Notes: a model not told the origin generated them from the sequence alone. Shown: positions 8,892 through 18,579, counted from the first letter of the stretch. The stretch: DNA of 64,000 bases from Hahellaceae bacterium (GCA_016716085.1 JADJWY010000001.1:615050-679049), one strand, 5' to 3'. Numbers and translations: made by a program.

Positions 8892-9703
8892 AACCCGATC
8901 TGCCTCTGATTATTGATTGTGCAACCCTGCAGCCCCTTCTCAATGCCCCCAGTCTGGTTTTGCTGGATATCTGCCGCCCGGAACTGTATCCCCGTGCGCA
9001 CCTTCCCGGAGCACTCTCGGTTTCGCCGGGAGAGACCCAGGCTGGCATGCTCCCGGCCCCCGGCGCGCTGCCTGATGCGACCCGACTGCAGGCCTTCGCC
9101 ACTAAAATAGGCCTGCAGACCGACAGCCAGGTGGTCGTCTACGATGATGAAGGCGGCGGGTGGGCAGGTCGTCTGATCTGGCTCCTGTACAGCATCGGTT
9201 TTACGCGCTGCAGTCTGCTGGATGGCGGCATTTTGGCCTGGCACGATGAGGGCTACCCTCTCTCAAACGACCCCGTACCTTATCCGCGAAATGGGCGCTG
9301 GCAGGTCGCAATGGACCCGTCTCACACGATCACCCGAGACGCTTTGCAAGCCGCGCTTGGGCAGGAGGATATTGGCATCTGGGATGCCCGTTCAGCCATG
9401 GAGTATCAGGGAATCAGTCAGTCAGCCGCCCGCAATGGCCACATACCAGGTGCCGTTCACTACGAATGGACACAGGTCATGGATACCCAGCGCCAGTTGC
9501 GATTGCGCCCCCTTGAGGAGATTCGCAGAGAGTTGGCTACGCTGGGACTGACCGAACGTGCGCGGGTCGTCACGCATTGCCAGTCTCATCACCGCTCCGG
9601 CCTGACCTGGTTGGTTGGCCGCGCCCTGAGCTTGCCGATTCAGGCCTATGCCGGCTCGTGGTATGAGTGGGGTAACCACCCCGACACGCCCATTGAAATC
9701 TGA
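8888..9703 (+). CDS. rhdA: Rhodanese-type sulfurtransferase RhdA
   Basis: 271 residues with two rhodanese domains (about 1-135 and 150-271). The second carries the catalytic cysteine in the loop HCQSHHRSGLT, very close to the CQTHHR loop of Azotobacter RhdA and distinct from the loops of classical TST or MST enzymes. It transfers sulfane sulfur from thiosulfate or a related donor. The first domain lacks the cysteine loop, as is normal. Overlaps the HDOD gene by 4 bp and is followed by psd, the order also found in Pseudomonas. Confidence 0.9.
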   Translation: MKPDLPLIIDCATLQPLLNAPSLVLLDICRPELYPRAHLPGALSVSPGETQAGMLPAPGALPDATRLQAFATKIGLQTDSQVVVYDDEGGGWAGRLIWLLYSIGFTRCSLLDGGILAWHDEGYPLSNDPVPYPRNGRWQVAMDPSHTITRDALQAALGQEDIGIWDARSAMEYQGISQSAARNGHIPGAVHYEWTQVMDTQRQLRLRPLEEIRRELATLGLTERARVVTHCQSHHRSGLTWLVGRALSLPIQAYAGSWYEWGNHPDTPIEI

Positions 9704-9788
9704 ACCCATTTAAACCCTCAACCGAACATTGTGATCCGTCTGCTGGGTGGGTATCATCTACGGCGTATTTCTGAGGAATTTTCGTATC

Positions 9789-10649
9789 ATGTCGTTGAAA
9801 GACAGACTGTTCATCGCAGGCCAGCATCTGGCCCCCCAACACGCCATTTCACGTGTGGCAGGCCGTCTGGCCGAATCCAAAACGCCCGCGATCAAAAATA
9901 ACTTCATTCGCTGGTTTATCCGTCAATACGGGGTAAATATGCAGGAAGCCGCCCGCGAATCGGTTGAGCAATACGAAAACTTCAACGATTTTTTCACCCG
10001 CGAACTCAAACCGGGCGTTCGCAACGTCACGGCCCGTCCAGGCCAGCTGATCAGTCCGGTCGACGGTGCGGTTTCCGAAGCCGGCAAGATTGAATATGGC
10101 CGACTGATGCAGGCTAAAGGTCACAGCTACAGTCTGATAGACCTTCTGGGCGGTGACCTGGAACTCGCGCAACCTTTTCTGGGCGGCGAATTCAACACCA
10201 TTTACCTGTCTCCCAAGGACTATCACCGCATTCACATGCCGATCACGGGCGAACTGCGCAGTATGATCTACGTGCCCGGCAAACTGTTCTCCGTGAATCA
10301 GACCACTGCCAACAACGTGTCCAATCTGTTTGCCAGAAATGAGCGTGTCGTGTGCATCTTCGACACCGTGGCAGGGCCGATGGCAATGGTGCTGGTCGGC
10401 GCGATGATCGTCGCCAGCGTCGAAACAGTATGGGCGGGACTGGTTGCACCACAACGCTCTGGTGTCCGCAAGGTGACCTATGAGCCCGGCAAAGTGGTGA
10501 TCAATACCGGTGAAGAAATGGGGCGTTTCCACCTGGGCTCAACCGTGATTCTGGCCTTTGCTGAAAACCGCGTCGAATGGGCTCAGGGTGTGCAGGCGGG
10601 TGCCCCCATGGAGCTGGGCCAGATCATCGGGAAATACACCAAAGCATAA
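9789..10649 (+). CDS. psd: Phosphatidylserine decarboxylase
   Basis: 286 residues from the ATG at 9789. An upstream in-frame GTG at 9747 is less likely because GAGG sits 12 bp before the ATG and the family starts here. Makes phosphatidylethanolamine at the inner membrane. The proenzyme self-cleaves at LGST (FHLGSTVIL, near residue 255) to give a pyruvoyl-Ser alpha chain. The FFTRELKPG and SPVDG segments and the HRIHMP motif with catalytic His are present. Convergent with epmA, 27 bp apart, with a hairpin between them. Confidence 0.95.
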   Translation: MSLKDRLFIAGQHLAPQHAISRVAGRLAESKTPAIKNNFIRWFIRQYGVNMQEAARESVEQYENFNDFFTRELKPGVRNVTARPGQLISPVDGAVSEAGKIEYGRLMQAKGHSYSLIDLLGGDLELAQPFLGGEFNTIYLSPKDYHRIHMPITGELRSMIYVPGKLFSVNQTTANNVSNLFARNERVVCIFDTVAGPMAMVLVGAMIVASVETVWAGLVAPQRSGVRKVTYEPGKVVINTGEEMGRFHLGSTVILAFAENRVEWAQGVQAGAPMELGQIIGKYTKA

Positions 10650-10661
10650 ATTCGGTCGGAT

Positions 10662-10687
10662 AACGCGCTGACGGCATCAGAGCGTTT
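10662..10687 (+). terminator. Hairpin between psd and epmA
   Basis: AACGCGCTGA, loop CGGCA, TCAGAGCGTT, with one mismatch in a ten-base stem and TTT after it on the plus strand. The right arm includes the epmA stop codon. A short T-run makes this a modest terminator candidate. Confidence 0.45.
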
Positions 10688-11651
10688 CCCATGAAAAAGG
10701 CAGGATCTCTTCCAGTGACGCGGCCTTTTCTCTTTGCAAAAACAGACGGTCGACACCCAAGGCAATGCCGGAACAGGCCGGCATTTTCGGCAGCGCCGCC
10801 AGCAAGCGTTCATCCACCGGAATCTCAGCCTTGCCTAACTGACGTCGACGGGCATTATCCGCCTCAAAGCGCACGCGCTGCTCCTGGGCATCGGTCAGCT
10901 CCTCATAGGCATTGGCGATTTCCATCCCATTGATATACAGCTCAAATCGCTTGGCGACACGATCGCCCTGCGCATCACAACGGATCACTGCCAATGCAGC
11001 CTGACTAGCCGGAAAATCAGTCAGAAAAACCACGCCCTGCTCCGCCAGCCAGGGCTCAACCCGATGGCTGACGAGCAAGTCGAGACAGGCATCCCGGTCG
11101 ATTTCGCCCCCTTGCACAAAACTTTCAGGCGACATGTGCCCACTACGGGCGGCTAATTGACACAGTTCGTCAGCGGAGGCCTGAAAAGGGTCCAGACCGC
11201 AGGCCGCATGAAAGGCCTCGCGGTAGCTCAACACCCGAATGCTATGCTCACATGCATTCACCTGATCGATTAATCCCAGCGTTTGCAGCAGACTGACCGT
11301 TTCCTCACGCAGCGCCTCAAGTGTAAAACCCGGACGATACCATTCGAGCATGGTGAATTCTGGGTTGTGGCGTCGCCCCACTTCCCCCTTACGATAGACC
11401 TTGCTCATCTGATAGATCGCACCGCTGCCCTGCGCCAGCAGGCGCTTCATTGCATGTTCCGGCGAAGTCAGCAAGTAGCGGGTGCCATCAGGTGTCGGAC
11501 ATTCAAAGCTATCGAGTAAGGGGTCGGTGGCTGTGACCTGGCTCAGAACAGGGGTATCGACTTCGATCACATCCCGAAAACGAAAAAAGCGCCGGATCTC
11601 CTCGAGGAAATCCGCGCGCTTTTTCAGGAAGACCCGATCAGCTTTTGACAC
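10677..11651 (-). CDS. epmA: EF-P--(R)-beta-lysine ligase EpmA
   Basis: 324 residues if started at the GTG at 11651, matching the length of E. coli EpmA. An ATG at 11696 would add 15 residues and overlap efp by 59 bp. It is a class II lysyl-tRNA synthetase paralog without the anticodon domain, and attaches beta-lysine to EF-P Lys34. Motif 2 (YRKGEVGRRHNPEFTMLEWYRP) and motif 3 (CSGIALGVDRLF) are intact. It overlaps the end of efp by 14 bp, so the two are probably coupled. With epmB next door the complete EF-P lysylation set is here, except the EpmC hydroxylase, which was not seen. Confidence 0.93.
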   Translation of the reverse strand: MSKADRVFLKKRADFLEEIRRFFRFRDVIEVDTPVLSQVTATDPLLDSFECPTPDGTRYLLTSPEHAMKRLLAQGSGAIYQMSKVYRKGEVGRRHNPEFTMLEWYRPGFTLEALREETVSLLQTLGLIDQVNACEHSIRVLSYREAFHAACGLDPFQASADELCQLAARSGHMSPESFVQGGEIDRDACLDLLVSHRVEPWLAEQGVVFLTDFPASQAALAVIRCDAQGDRVAKRFELYINGMEIANAYEELTDAQEQRVRFEADNARRRQLGKAEIPVDERLLAALPKMPACSGIALGVDRLFLQREKAASLEEILPFSWETL

Positions 11652-12210
11652 GGCTGACGTATTCGCCAGAACGGGTATCCACCTTGATGACTTCACCCTG
11701 GTTGATAAACAAAGGCACCGCTACAACGGCCCCGGTCGTCAACTTAGCCGGCTTGCTGCCACCCTGGGCCGTATCACCGCGCACACCTGGATCTGTTTCA
11801 ATGATTTCAAGCTCAACGAAGTTGGGCGGCGTCACGCTCAAAGGCGCACCGTTATAGAGCGTAACGGTGTACTTGTCTTGCTCTTTCAGCCACTTCAGGG
11901 TCTCGCCCAAGGCTTTGGAATCCGCACCGTGCTGCTCGAATGAGCCGTCCGTCATCATGAAGTAGTAGAATTCACCGTCGTTATAGAGATATTCCATTTC
12001 AAGATCGACGACGTCGGCACCCTCAGCGGTATCACCTGACTTAAACGTACGCTCACCGACACGCCCGGTCTTCAGGTTGCGGAATTTGACGCGGTTAAAC
12101 GCCTGGCCTTTGCCGGGCTTGACGAATTCGTTCTCGATGATCGAACAGGGATCACCGTCCAGTAACAATTTTAGGCCTGCCTTGAATTCGTTGGTAGAAT
12201 AGGATGCCAT
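11638..12210 (-). CDS. efp: Elongation factor P
   Basis: 190 residues with the three-domain EF-P layout. The modified lysine is Lys34 in KPGKGQAF, the EpmA-type sequence context. EF-P rescues ribosomes stalled at polyproline. That is relevant here because the window encodes several proline-rich proteins, including the HDOD protein linker and the BY-kinase-like N-terminus. Divergent from epmB with a 31-bp gap that must hold both promoters. Confidence 0.97.
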   Translation of the reverse strand: MASYSTNEFKAGLKLLLDGDPCSIIENEFVKPGKGQAFNRVKFRNLKTGRVGERTFKSGDTAEGADVVDLEMEYLYNDGEFYYFMMTDGSFEQHGADSKALGETLKWLKEQDKYTVTLYNGAPLSVTPPNFVELEIIETDPGVRGDTAQGGSKPAKLTTGAVVAVPLFINQGEVIKVDTRSGEYVSRVKS

Positions 12211-12241
12211 AACGCCTCATCTCGATTAAAAAAGTGCCATT

Positions 12242-13279
12242 ATGATAATAGATTCTGTGTCCGTAAACGATGATGAATCGCAAAACTCTGCATTGCTGAC
12301 AGATTGGCAGCAAGGTTTGCGAGACATGATCCGCACGCCGGAAGCCTTGCTCCAGGCCTTGGGACTGCCAGAGCAGCTTTTACCTGCGGCCCGGCAAGGA
12401 CACCAGCTGTTTCCGGTGCGGGTCACACAGGCCTTTCTGAATCGCATAAGACCGGGCGATCTCAACGACCCCTTACTGCGCCAGGTGCTCCCGCTGACCA
12501 ACGAGACAGAGCCCAGTCCACCGGGATTTTGCAAAGACCCCCTGGCAGAAGAACATGCCATCGCATCCCCTGGCTTGCTGCACAAATATACAAGCCGGGT
12601 GCTGACCGTCAGTACCTCCGCCTGCGCAATTCACTGTCGCTACTGTTTTCGCCGCCACTTTCCGTATGCTGAACAGCGACAGAGTCAGGACGACTTCGCC
12701 CAGAAACTGGATTACATTCGCCAGAATCCGGCGGTGAACGAGGTGATTCTCAGCGGCGGTGACCCGCTGATGCTGCCGGACGCCCAGTTGCGACGTCAGA
12801 TGGAGGCCCTCGCGACTCTGCCTCAGATTCGTACCGTACGCATTCACACCCGTCTGCCGGTTGTATTACCGGAACGAATCACCGATGCGCTGCTTGACGC
12901 GCTGGAATGCTTCCCGCGTCAGCGGGTACTGGTTATTCACTGTAATCACCCACAGGAGCTGGATGCAGACGTCGTCAAAGCCCTCGCACGGCTGCGTCCG
13001 CTGACCACACTGTTAAACCAGACGGTGTTATTGCGAGGGGTAAACGACACAGCTGAAACCCTCATTCAACTGAGTCAGACCTTGTTTGAATGCGACGTCC
13101 TGCCCTATTACCTGCATCAGATGGATCCCGTCGAAGCAACGCACCATTTCGCCATTGCAGACGCCCGCGCAGTGGAAATTCATCGTGAATTGACCCGTTC
13201 ACTGCCGGGCTACCTGGTTCCCCGACTGGTTCGGGAAGAGGCCGGCGCCCCCTCCAAGACCCTGCTAATCAGCTCTTGA
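12242..13279 (+). CDS. epmB: EF-P beta-lysylation protein EpmB (lysine 2,3-aminomutase)
   Basis: 345 residues. Radical SAM, PLP-dependent enzyme that makes (R)-beta-lysine for EpmA. The cluster motif CAIHCRYCFRRHFPY gives the three iron-sulfur cysteines (about residues 122-129). ILSGGDPL and the HTRLPVVLPERI segment are conserved in the family. Shorter than catabolic lysine aminomutases, as expected for EpmB. The ATG at 12242 has only a weak ribosome site. Confidence 0.95.
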   Translation: MIIDSVSVNDDESQNSALLTDWQQGLRDMIRTPEALLQALGLPEQLLPAARQGHQLFPVRVTQAFLNRIRPGDLNDPLLRQVLPLTNETEPSPPGFCKDPLAEEHAIASPGLLHKYTSRVLTVSTSACAIHCRYCFRRHFPYAEQRQSQDDFAQKLDYIRQNPAVNEVILSGGDPLMLPDAQLRRQMEALATLPQIRTVRIHTRLPVVLPERITDALLDALECFPRQRVLVIHCNHPQELDADVVKALARLRPLTTLLNQTVLLRGVNDTAETLIQLSQTLFECDVLPYYLHQMDPVEATHHFAIADARAVEIHRELTRSLPGYLVPRLVREEAGAPSKTLLISS

Positions 13280-13340
13280 TTTGCAAAGGAATGTGAATTC
13301 CATGTGCGCCGGGTCGATTTCCGGTGCTTTTCGGAATCTC

Positions 13341-13349
13341 TGCTATTCT
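13341..13349 (+). promoter_or_regulatory. Possible extended -10 promoter before the PilZ-like/fimX pair
   Basis: TGCTATTCT has the TGn extension and a 4/6 match to the -10 box. No -35 match stands at the normal distance. It lies about 75 bp before the start at 13425. Confidence 0.3.
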
Positions 13350-13424
13350 ATTCTATGGATAACTGGTTTATCGTTCGGGAGCTAATGCAGCTCAAAAACC
13401 AACCACTTTCAAGACAGGCTTAGC

Positions 13425-15224
13425 ATGGAAGGTCACGGTATCCTCCCCCACATCTCAGTGCCAGAACAGAAATTGCCGGCACTCTCCTTTTGCGAAGCGT
13501 CACCGAAGCATCTGGAGGCATGGCTGCAACAATTGCCGATGGCGAATATTGGCGAGTCTGCCAAGCAGCTTTACCATGCCATTATCGAAGTGAACCAGCT
13601 CATCACCTCGGCGGCTCAGCGACAGGCTATGCTGGAGCTATTGCGTCCACCGATCTATTACGTTTGCCGGGAGCTGGCCAAACATTTTCTGAACCAGTCC
13701 ATCGTATTGCCCGAAAAGCAGCGCAAAATTGCCAATCTGGCGCAAGCGCTGCAGCTACATCTGGCCAGCGGCTACAAGCATGTCGTGATGGAAATTGCGG
13801 AAACGGTTCAGGACAAAACCCGCAAGCAACTCGTGATTCCGATTCACCGGGCCATTACCGACCTCTCGCATTGTATCTTGCGGTCATCGCAACTGTATTG
13901 CCAAAGCCCGCCGAACTGCTGGCTTGAAATTCACCAACTGTTTACTTATGCCCACCAGTTGAAGCTGATCGATCAAAAGGTTAGTGATCAGCAAGCCATC
14001 ATCAACAACGAGACCAGCATCGAACATGCCTACAAACGCGTCTTACTGCTCGGTTGTAGCAAGACGAACCAGATGCGTCAGAACGATATTGATGATCTCT
14101 TCAAAGCCTATGAAGAATGGGCTGAGTTTGCCGATCTGGACCCCCACTCAGCAGGGCAGGCGCTGTTCGTCGTCAATCCCGAGAAAGATGCACCACCAAC
14201 CTACCGGAGTCTGGTGTCCAGCACGCTGACCCGCTCAGCCATGGGTCTGGACGCGTCAATGCTGGTTGGCAAGTTCACGGATTATCTGGCTTATCTGAAC
14301 AAGCACAAAAAGAGTGACCCAAGCATTCTTAACATGCCGACCCGCTTGTCCGATACGCTGCTCACCTCGCTGTCACAGGCACTGGGCATTCTGACAAAAC
14401 GCACCTTTAAGCGTCTGGAAAGCCATGACCGGGTATTCCTGACGGTTGGCCTGTCTGCCACACATTTCATGTGCTCAGACGGGGAAGAGTTTACGACCAT
14501 GCTGGCACGCGAGGGTGACGACAAAGGCCCGAATGCCGATTATTACCTGGAAAAGAATGCACGCAAGGACGTTTGGAACTCCTCTGCTGACGCCTCCCCG
14601 ATCCGCGATCCACGCGCAGGTCGAACCGTCGACCTAAATCCGATCAAGTACACCGGCGTCGTCAATGCCGAGAAAAAAGTGAGTTATCAGCAGCATATCG
14701 TCCCTCTGATCAATACCAGTCCGGGTGGGTATTGTATCCAGTGGGTAGGCGACGTACCCGGAAACGTACAAGCCGGCGAATTGCTGGGAGTGCGCGAAGA
14801 TGAACGCCATCCCTGGAGTATCGCCGTGATCCGATGGGTGCGCCAGATCAAACAGCAAGGCACCCAGTTTGGCGTCGAATTGCTGGCCCCCAGCGCCAAG
14901 CCCTGTGGCGTTCAATTGATACACAAAACGGGCGAAAACAGTGAATTTTTGCGTGGCCTACTACTTCCTGAGTTGGCACCGATTGGACAGCCCATGACCT
15001 TGATTACACCAAGGCTTCCCTTTCAAACCGGTCATCGTGTTATGATCAATGAAAGGGGGCACGAGTCCAAGGTTCAACTCAATCGGCGTCTGGCTGCGAC
15101 CAGCAGCTTCAGTCAGTTCGAAATCAAGACGGTTGGATCGATAAACGCTGATGCGCCCCCGTCTCCGATAAGAACCAAAAGCAGCGCCGAGGACGATTTT
15201 GACTCTCTCTGGCCCTCGCTGTAG
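13425..15224 (+). CDS. FimX-adjacent protein with degenerate PilZ-like C-terminus
   Basis: 599 residues, with no signal peptide or TM segment. The N-terminal ~370 residues are mostly helical and I do not recognise them. The region about 405-510 looks like a PilZ-type barrel: NTSPGGYCIQW matches the (D/N)xSxxG part, followed by GELLGVRE and WSIAVIRWVRQ. The arginine pair that binds c-di-GMP is not evident upstream. It occupies the position of the gene before fimX in Pseudomonas and is 14 bp from fimX here. A role with FimX in type IV pilus or surface behaviour is inferred from that linkage. Confidence 0.6.
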   Translation: MEGHGILPHISVPEQKLPALSFCEASPKHLEAWLQQLPMANIGESAKQLYHAIIEVNQLITSAAQRQAMLELLRPPIYYVCRELAKHFLNQSIVLPEKQRKIANLAQALQLHLASGYKHVVMEIAETVQDKTRKQLVIPIHRAITDLSHCILRSSQLYCQSPPNCWLEIHQLFTYAHQLKLIDQKVSDQQAIINNETSIEHAYKRVLLLGCSKTNQMRQNDIDDLFKAYEEWAEFADLDPHSAGQALFVVNPEKDAPPTYRSLVSSTLTRSAMGLDASMLVGKFTDYLAYLNKHKKSDPSILNMPTRLSDTLLTSLSQALGILTKRTFKRLESHDRVFLTVGLSATHFMCSDGEEFTTMLAREGDDKGPNADYYLEKNARKDVWNSSADASPIRDPRAGRTVDLNPIKYTGVVNAEKKVSYQQHIVPLINTSPGGYCIQWVGDVPGNVQAGELLGVREDERHPWSIAVIRWVRQIKQQGTQFGVELLAPSAKPCGVQLIHKTGENSEFLRGLLLPELAPIGQPMTLITPRLPFQTGHRVMINERGHESKVQLNRRLAATSSFSQFEIKTVGSINADAPPSPIRTKSSAEDDFDSLWPSL

Positions 15225-15238
15225 AACTAGACGATTGC

Positions 15239-17323
15239 ATGCAGAAAAAGAATCCGACGCTTCACCTGTTGTTACTGGATCCCTCCCAGAATGACGCCGA
15301 GCAGGTGGTGAGCCTGCTCCGTAATGCCGGCCATGCCACGCGTGCTCACCGGGTGACCAGCATCGAAGATCTGGAGGAGTCGCTAAGCACCCAGACGTGG
15401 GATCTATTCATTGCAAAAGAGGTCGATGAGGAATTGACCTTTACGGCTTGCCTGGAAGAGATCCGACGTCAGGATAAAGACATCCCTTTCATTCTGCTGG
15501 CTGACGGATTTGACGAAGAGAAAACCATAGCGGCCATGAAGGCCGGCGCCCGGGATGTCCTACCGCCGTCGGCCCTGCCCCGCCTGGTTCTGATCGCCAA
15601 ACGAGAGTTTGCCGGACTGGAAGATCGACGTCGTCGCAGTCGTCTTGAAGGCTACATCAAGGAAGCCGAGAAGCGCTGTCAACTGCTGCTCGACAGTTCG
15701 CGGGATGCCATCGCCTATGTGGGTGAAGGCATGCACATTTACGCTAACCACACTTACCTTGAGCTATTTCAGTACGAAGATGTCGATGAGATGATGTGTG
15801 TCCCCCTGATGGACATCGTCGCAAGCAAGGACCAGGATGCACTTAAAGATATTCTGAAATCCTTCAATGATCAGGACACAGAGGCGACACTGAACTGCAA
15901 GGTCCGTAAAAGTGATGACGCTGAATTCGATGTGGTGCTGAGCTTTTCAGGCGCCACCTATGATGGTGAGTCCTGCATACAGCTGATTGCACGACCTCAG
16001 GTCGATTCGGAGCTGGAAGAGAAGCTCAAGCGCTTCAGCAGCGAAGATTTGCTAACCGGCCTGTTCAACAAGCAGCATTTCACCGAACAGCTGGATGACC
16101 TTCGGGAAAAAGCACTGGACAACAAGGCCAAAGGTGCCATTTTCTACATCGAAATCGATCATTTCTCTGCCATCCGTCAGCAATATGCGATCACAGGCAG
16201 CGATCAGTTGCTGGCAGAGACGGCCAACGTGTTGCGGGGTGTCTGCGGCAAAGAGGATTTACTGGCGCGCCTCGCCGACAACACCTTTGCGGTTTTGTCC
16301 CCGCAGATAGAAGAAAAACAGGCCGCCGAGCTGGGTGAAAAAATTCGCAAGGCGATGGAAGAGCATGTTTTTTCCGTCGGCGCAAAATCCGTTCAGCTGA
16401 CGACCAGCATCGGTATTGTGCGCATTAACGAAAATGTACCGCCTACCAAAGAATTGCTGGAACGCAGCCATAAAGCCTGCAGTCATGTCCGAAGTCTGCC
16501 CGACAAGAAGAATGGCAATGGAGTTTACCTTTACAACGCGCTCGATTTCGAGGCGGGTGGACGGAATGAAGATTTGCTCGCCATGTTGCAACAGGCACTC
16601 GATGATAACCGCTTCAAATTGTTGTTCCAGCCAGTGATCAGTCTGCGTGGAGAAGGCGAAGAGCATTACGAAACGTTTCTGCGCATGGTCAATAATGACG
16701 GTAAGGAAATCAGTCCCATCGAGTTTCTGCCCGTCGAGGAAGTAGAGCCACTGGCCCTCAAACTGGATCGCTGGGTGGTGCTGCAGAATATCAAGAGCCT
16801 GGCCAGCCACCGCTCCAAGGGTCACGAAACCCGTCTGTTTATCAACCTGACCCACCACACGCTGGCCGACACCGCCTTTGTGGAGTGGCTGGCGACAGCC
16901 TTGAAAGCCGCTAAACTACCGGGTGACTCACTGATCTTCCAGGTAACGGAAGACGGTGCAATCCAGCACCTCAAGCAGGCAAAAGATTTCTGTGATGGCC
17001 TGGCCGCACTGGGATGCAAGGTTTCACTGAGCAAGTTCGGCTGCGCCCTGAACCCATTCAACACACTCAAGCATATCAATGCACAGTATGTGAAAGTGGA
17101 TGGATCCTTTACCGATGAGATTCAGCGTTCAGATGAAGCCCGGGAAAATCTCAAGGCTATGGTGACGGAACTGCGAGGGCAAAAACGCAAATCCATCATC
17201 CCACTGGTTGAAAGTGCGGCAATATTGTCGACTTTATGGCAGGCCGGGGTGGATTACATTCAGGGTTATTACCTGCAAGCCCCCACGACTGAAATGAACT
17301 ACGATTTCAGCGAAAGCGACTGA
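15239..17323 (+). CDS. fimX: FimX-like c-di-GMP receptor (REC-PAS-GGDEF-EAL, degenerate)
   Basis: 694 residues. An N-terminal receiver-like domain (1-125) lacks the phospho-acceptor Asp (DLFIAKEVDEE at the expected site). PAS follows at about 135-255, then a GGDEF-like domain at about 265-430 with LADNTF in place of the active motif. An EAL-like domain (about 440-685) has YETFLRM in place of YEAL. Both catalytic signatures are lost, as in Pseudomonas FimX, which binds c-di-GMP through its EAL domain and controls type IV pilus assembly. Followed by serB as in Pseudomonas, but convergent. The stop codon lies in a terminator hairpin. Confidence 0.88.
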   Translation: MQKKNPTLHLLLLDPSQNDAEQVVSLLRNAGHATRAHRVTSIEDLEESLSTQTWDLFIAKEVDEELTFTACLEEIRRQDKDIPFILLADGFDEEKTIAAMKAGARDVLPPSALPRLVLIAKREFAGLEDRRRRSRLEGYIKEAEKRCQLLLDSSRDAIAYVGEGMHIYANHTYLELFQYEDVDEMMCVPLMDIVASKDQDALKDILKSFNDQDTEATLNCKVRKSDDAEFDVVLSFSGATYDGESCIQLIARPQVDSELEEKLKRFSSEDLLTGLFNKQHFTEQLDDLREKALDNKAKGAIFYIEIDHFSAIRQQYAITGSDQLLAETANVLRGVCGKEDLLARLADNTFAVLSPQIEEKQAAELGEKIRKAMEEHVFSVGAKSVQLTTSIGIVRINENVPPTKELLERSHKACSHVRSLPDKKNGNGVYLYNALDFEAGGRNEDLLAMLQQALDDNRFKLLFQPVISLRGEGEEHYETFLRMVNNDGKEISPIEFLPVEEVEPLALKLDRWVVLQNIKSLASHRSKGHETRLFINLTHHTLADTAFVEWLATALKAAKLPGDSLIFQVTEDGAIQHLKQAKDFCDGLAALGCKVSLSKFGCALNPFNTLKHINAQYVKVDGSFTDEIQRSDEARENLKAMVTELRGQKRKSIIPLVESAAILSTLWQAGVDYIQGYYLQAPTTEMNYDFSESD

Positions 17324-17343
17324 GTCCGGCAGGACTCAGTTTT
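17319..17343 (+). terminator. Terminator hairpin holding both fimX and serB stop codons
   Basis: ACTGAGTCC, loop GGCA, GGACTCAGT: a perfect nine-base stem followed by TTTTG on the plus strand. The fimX TGA (17321-17323) is in the left arm and the serB stop (complement of 17336-17338) in the right arm. It is rho-independent in the fimX direction; in the serB direction there is no T-run. Confidence 0.7.
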
Positions 17344-18571
17344 GTTGCAGTTCAAATAAGGCGTCCGTATCCCCTTCGCGGAAACCGAGCAGATACAGAA
17401 TGCCGTCCAACCCTAACGTGCTAATCGAGTGGCGCGCAGATTCCTTGACCAGTGGCTTGGCCCGGAAAGCAACCCCCAGCCCTGCAGTGCTGAGCATTGG
17501 CAGATCGTTGGCACCGTCCCCTACTGCAATGGTCTGCTCCAGATGAATGCCTTCCTGTTGCGCAATTTCCTTGAGTAAGGCCGCTTTACGTTTGCCATCC
17601 ACGATGTCACCAACCACTTCGCCCGTCACGAGCCCATTCCGGATATCGAGCTGGTTGGCATAAACGTAGTCAATGCCCAACTTGTCCTGTAAGCCACGCG
17701 CAAAGTAAGTAAAGCCACCGGACAGGATCGCGGTGCGGTAGCCCAGACGTCGCAGATGGGAAATCAGACGCTCAGCCCCTTCTGTCATGGTCAGCCGCGC
17801 AGCGACCCTGGCCAGGACGGTTTCCGGCAAGCCTTTCAGCAAGGCAACGCGCTCACGAAAACTTTGCGAAAAGTCCAGCTCACCGCGCATCGCACGTTCG
17901 GTGATTTCAGCCACCTGCTCTCCGACCCCCGCTTCCTTGGCCAGCTCGTCGATGACTTCCGCTTCGATCAGCGTGCTATCCATATCAAAAACAACTAACC
18001 GGCGGTTACGGCGAAAGATGTCATCCTTCTGGAAGGCGATGTCGATGTTATGCTGACCAGAGACCAGCAGAAAATCTTTTTTGAGCTGGTCCAGGTCGGC
18101 GGGATGCCCACGCACGGTGAATTCAATACAGGCCTGCGCCTTGGAGCGGTCCTGATCCAGCGACAGACGGCTGGAGAGGCGGTTGATCGTGTCGATATTC
18201 AAGCCGTGTCGTGCGGTAATACCCGAGACGCTGGCAATCTGGGCCGCACTGATCTCACGCCCCAATAGTGTGATGATGTAGCGTTCCCGACCCTTGCCCG
18301 CCACCCATTCGTTGTACTCCCCGACGGAGATGGGCTTGAACTGCACATTCAAATTCAGCTTGTGGATGTGGAAGAGCAGATCCTTGAGAACCGGAGAGGA
18401 TTCCTGCGTATCCGGCATCTGCACCAGTATCCCCCAGGTAAGGTAATCGTGAATCACGGCCTGCCCGATATCCAGAATCACCAGACCATACTCAGCCATA
18501 ATGCCAGTAATGGACGAGGTCAAACCTGGTTTGTCATAACCCGAAACGTTGATGAGCAAGATATCCCGCAT
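17336..18571 (-). CDS. serB: Phosphoserine phosphatase SerB
   Basis: 411 residues, the long Pseudomonas-type SerB. Two ACT-like regulatory domains occupy about 1-185 and a HAD phosphatase domain about 190-400. The nucleophile motif is VVFDMDSTLIE; SGGFTYF and GDGANDLPML complete the HAD set. It catalyses the last step of serine synthesis. Starts 8 bp after the parC stop, so it is probably co-transcribed with parC. Confidence 0.95.
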   Translation of the reverse strand: MRDILLINVSGYDKPGLTSSITGIMAEYGLVILDIGQAVIHDYLTWGILVQMPDTQESSPVLKDLLFHIHKLNLNVQFKPISVGEYNEWVAGKGRERYIITLLGREISAAQIASVSGITARHGLNIDTINRLSSRLSLDQDRSKAQACIEFTVRGHPADLDQLKKDFLLVSGQHNIDIAFQKDDIFRRNRRLVVFDMDSTLIEAEVIDELAKEAGVGEQVAEITERAMRGELDFSQSFRERVALLKGLPETVLARVAARLTMTEGAERLISHLRRLGYRTAILSGGFTYFARGLQDKLGIDYVYANQLDIRNGLVTGEVVGDIVDGKRKAALLKEIAQQEGIHLEQTIAVGDGANDLPMLSTAGLGVAFRAKPLVKESARHSISTLGLDGILYLLGFREGDTDALFELQQN

Positions 18572-18579
18572 AAGTCTCC

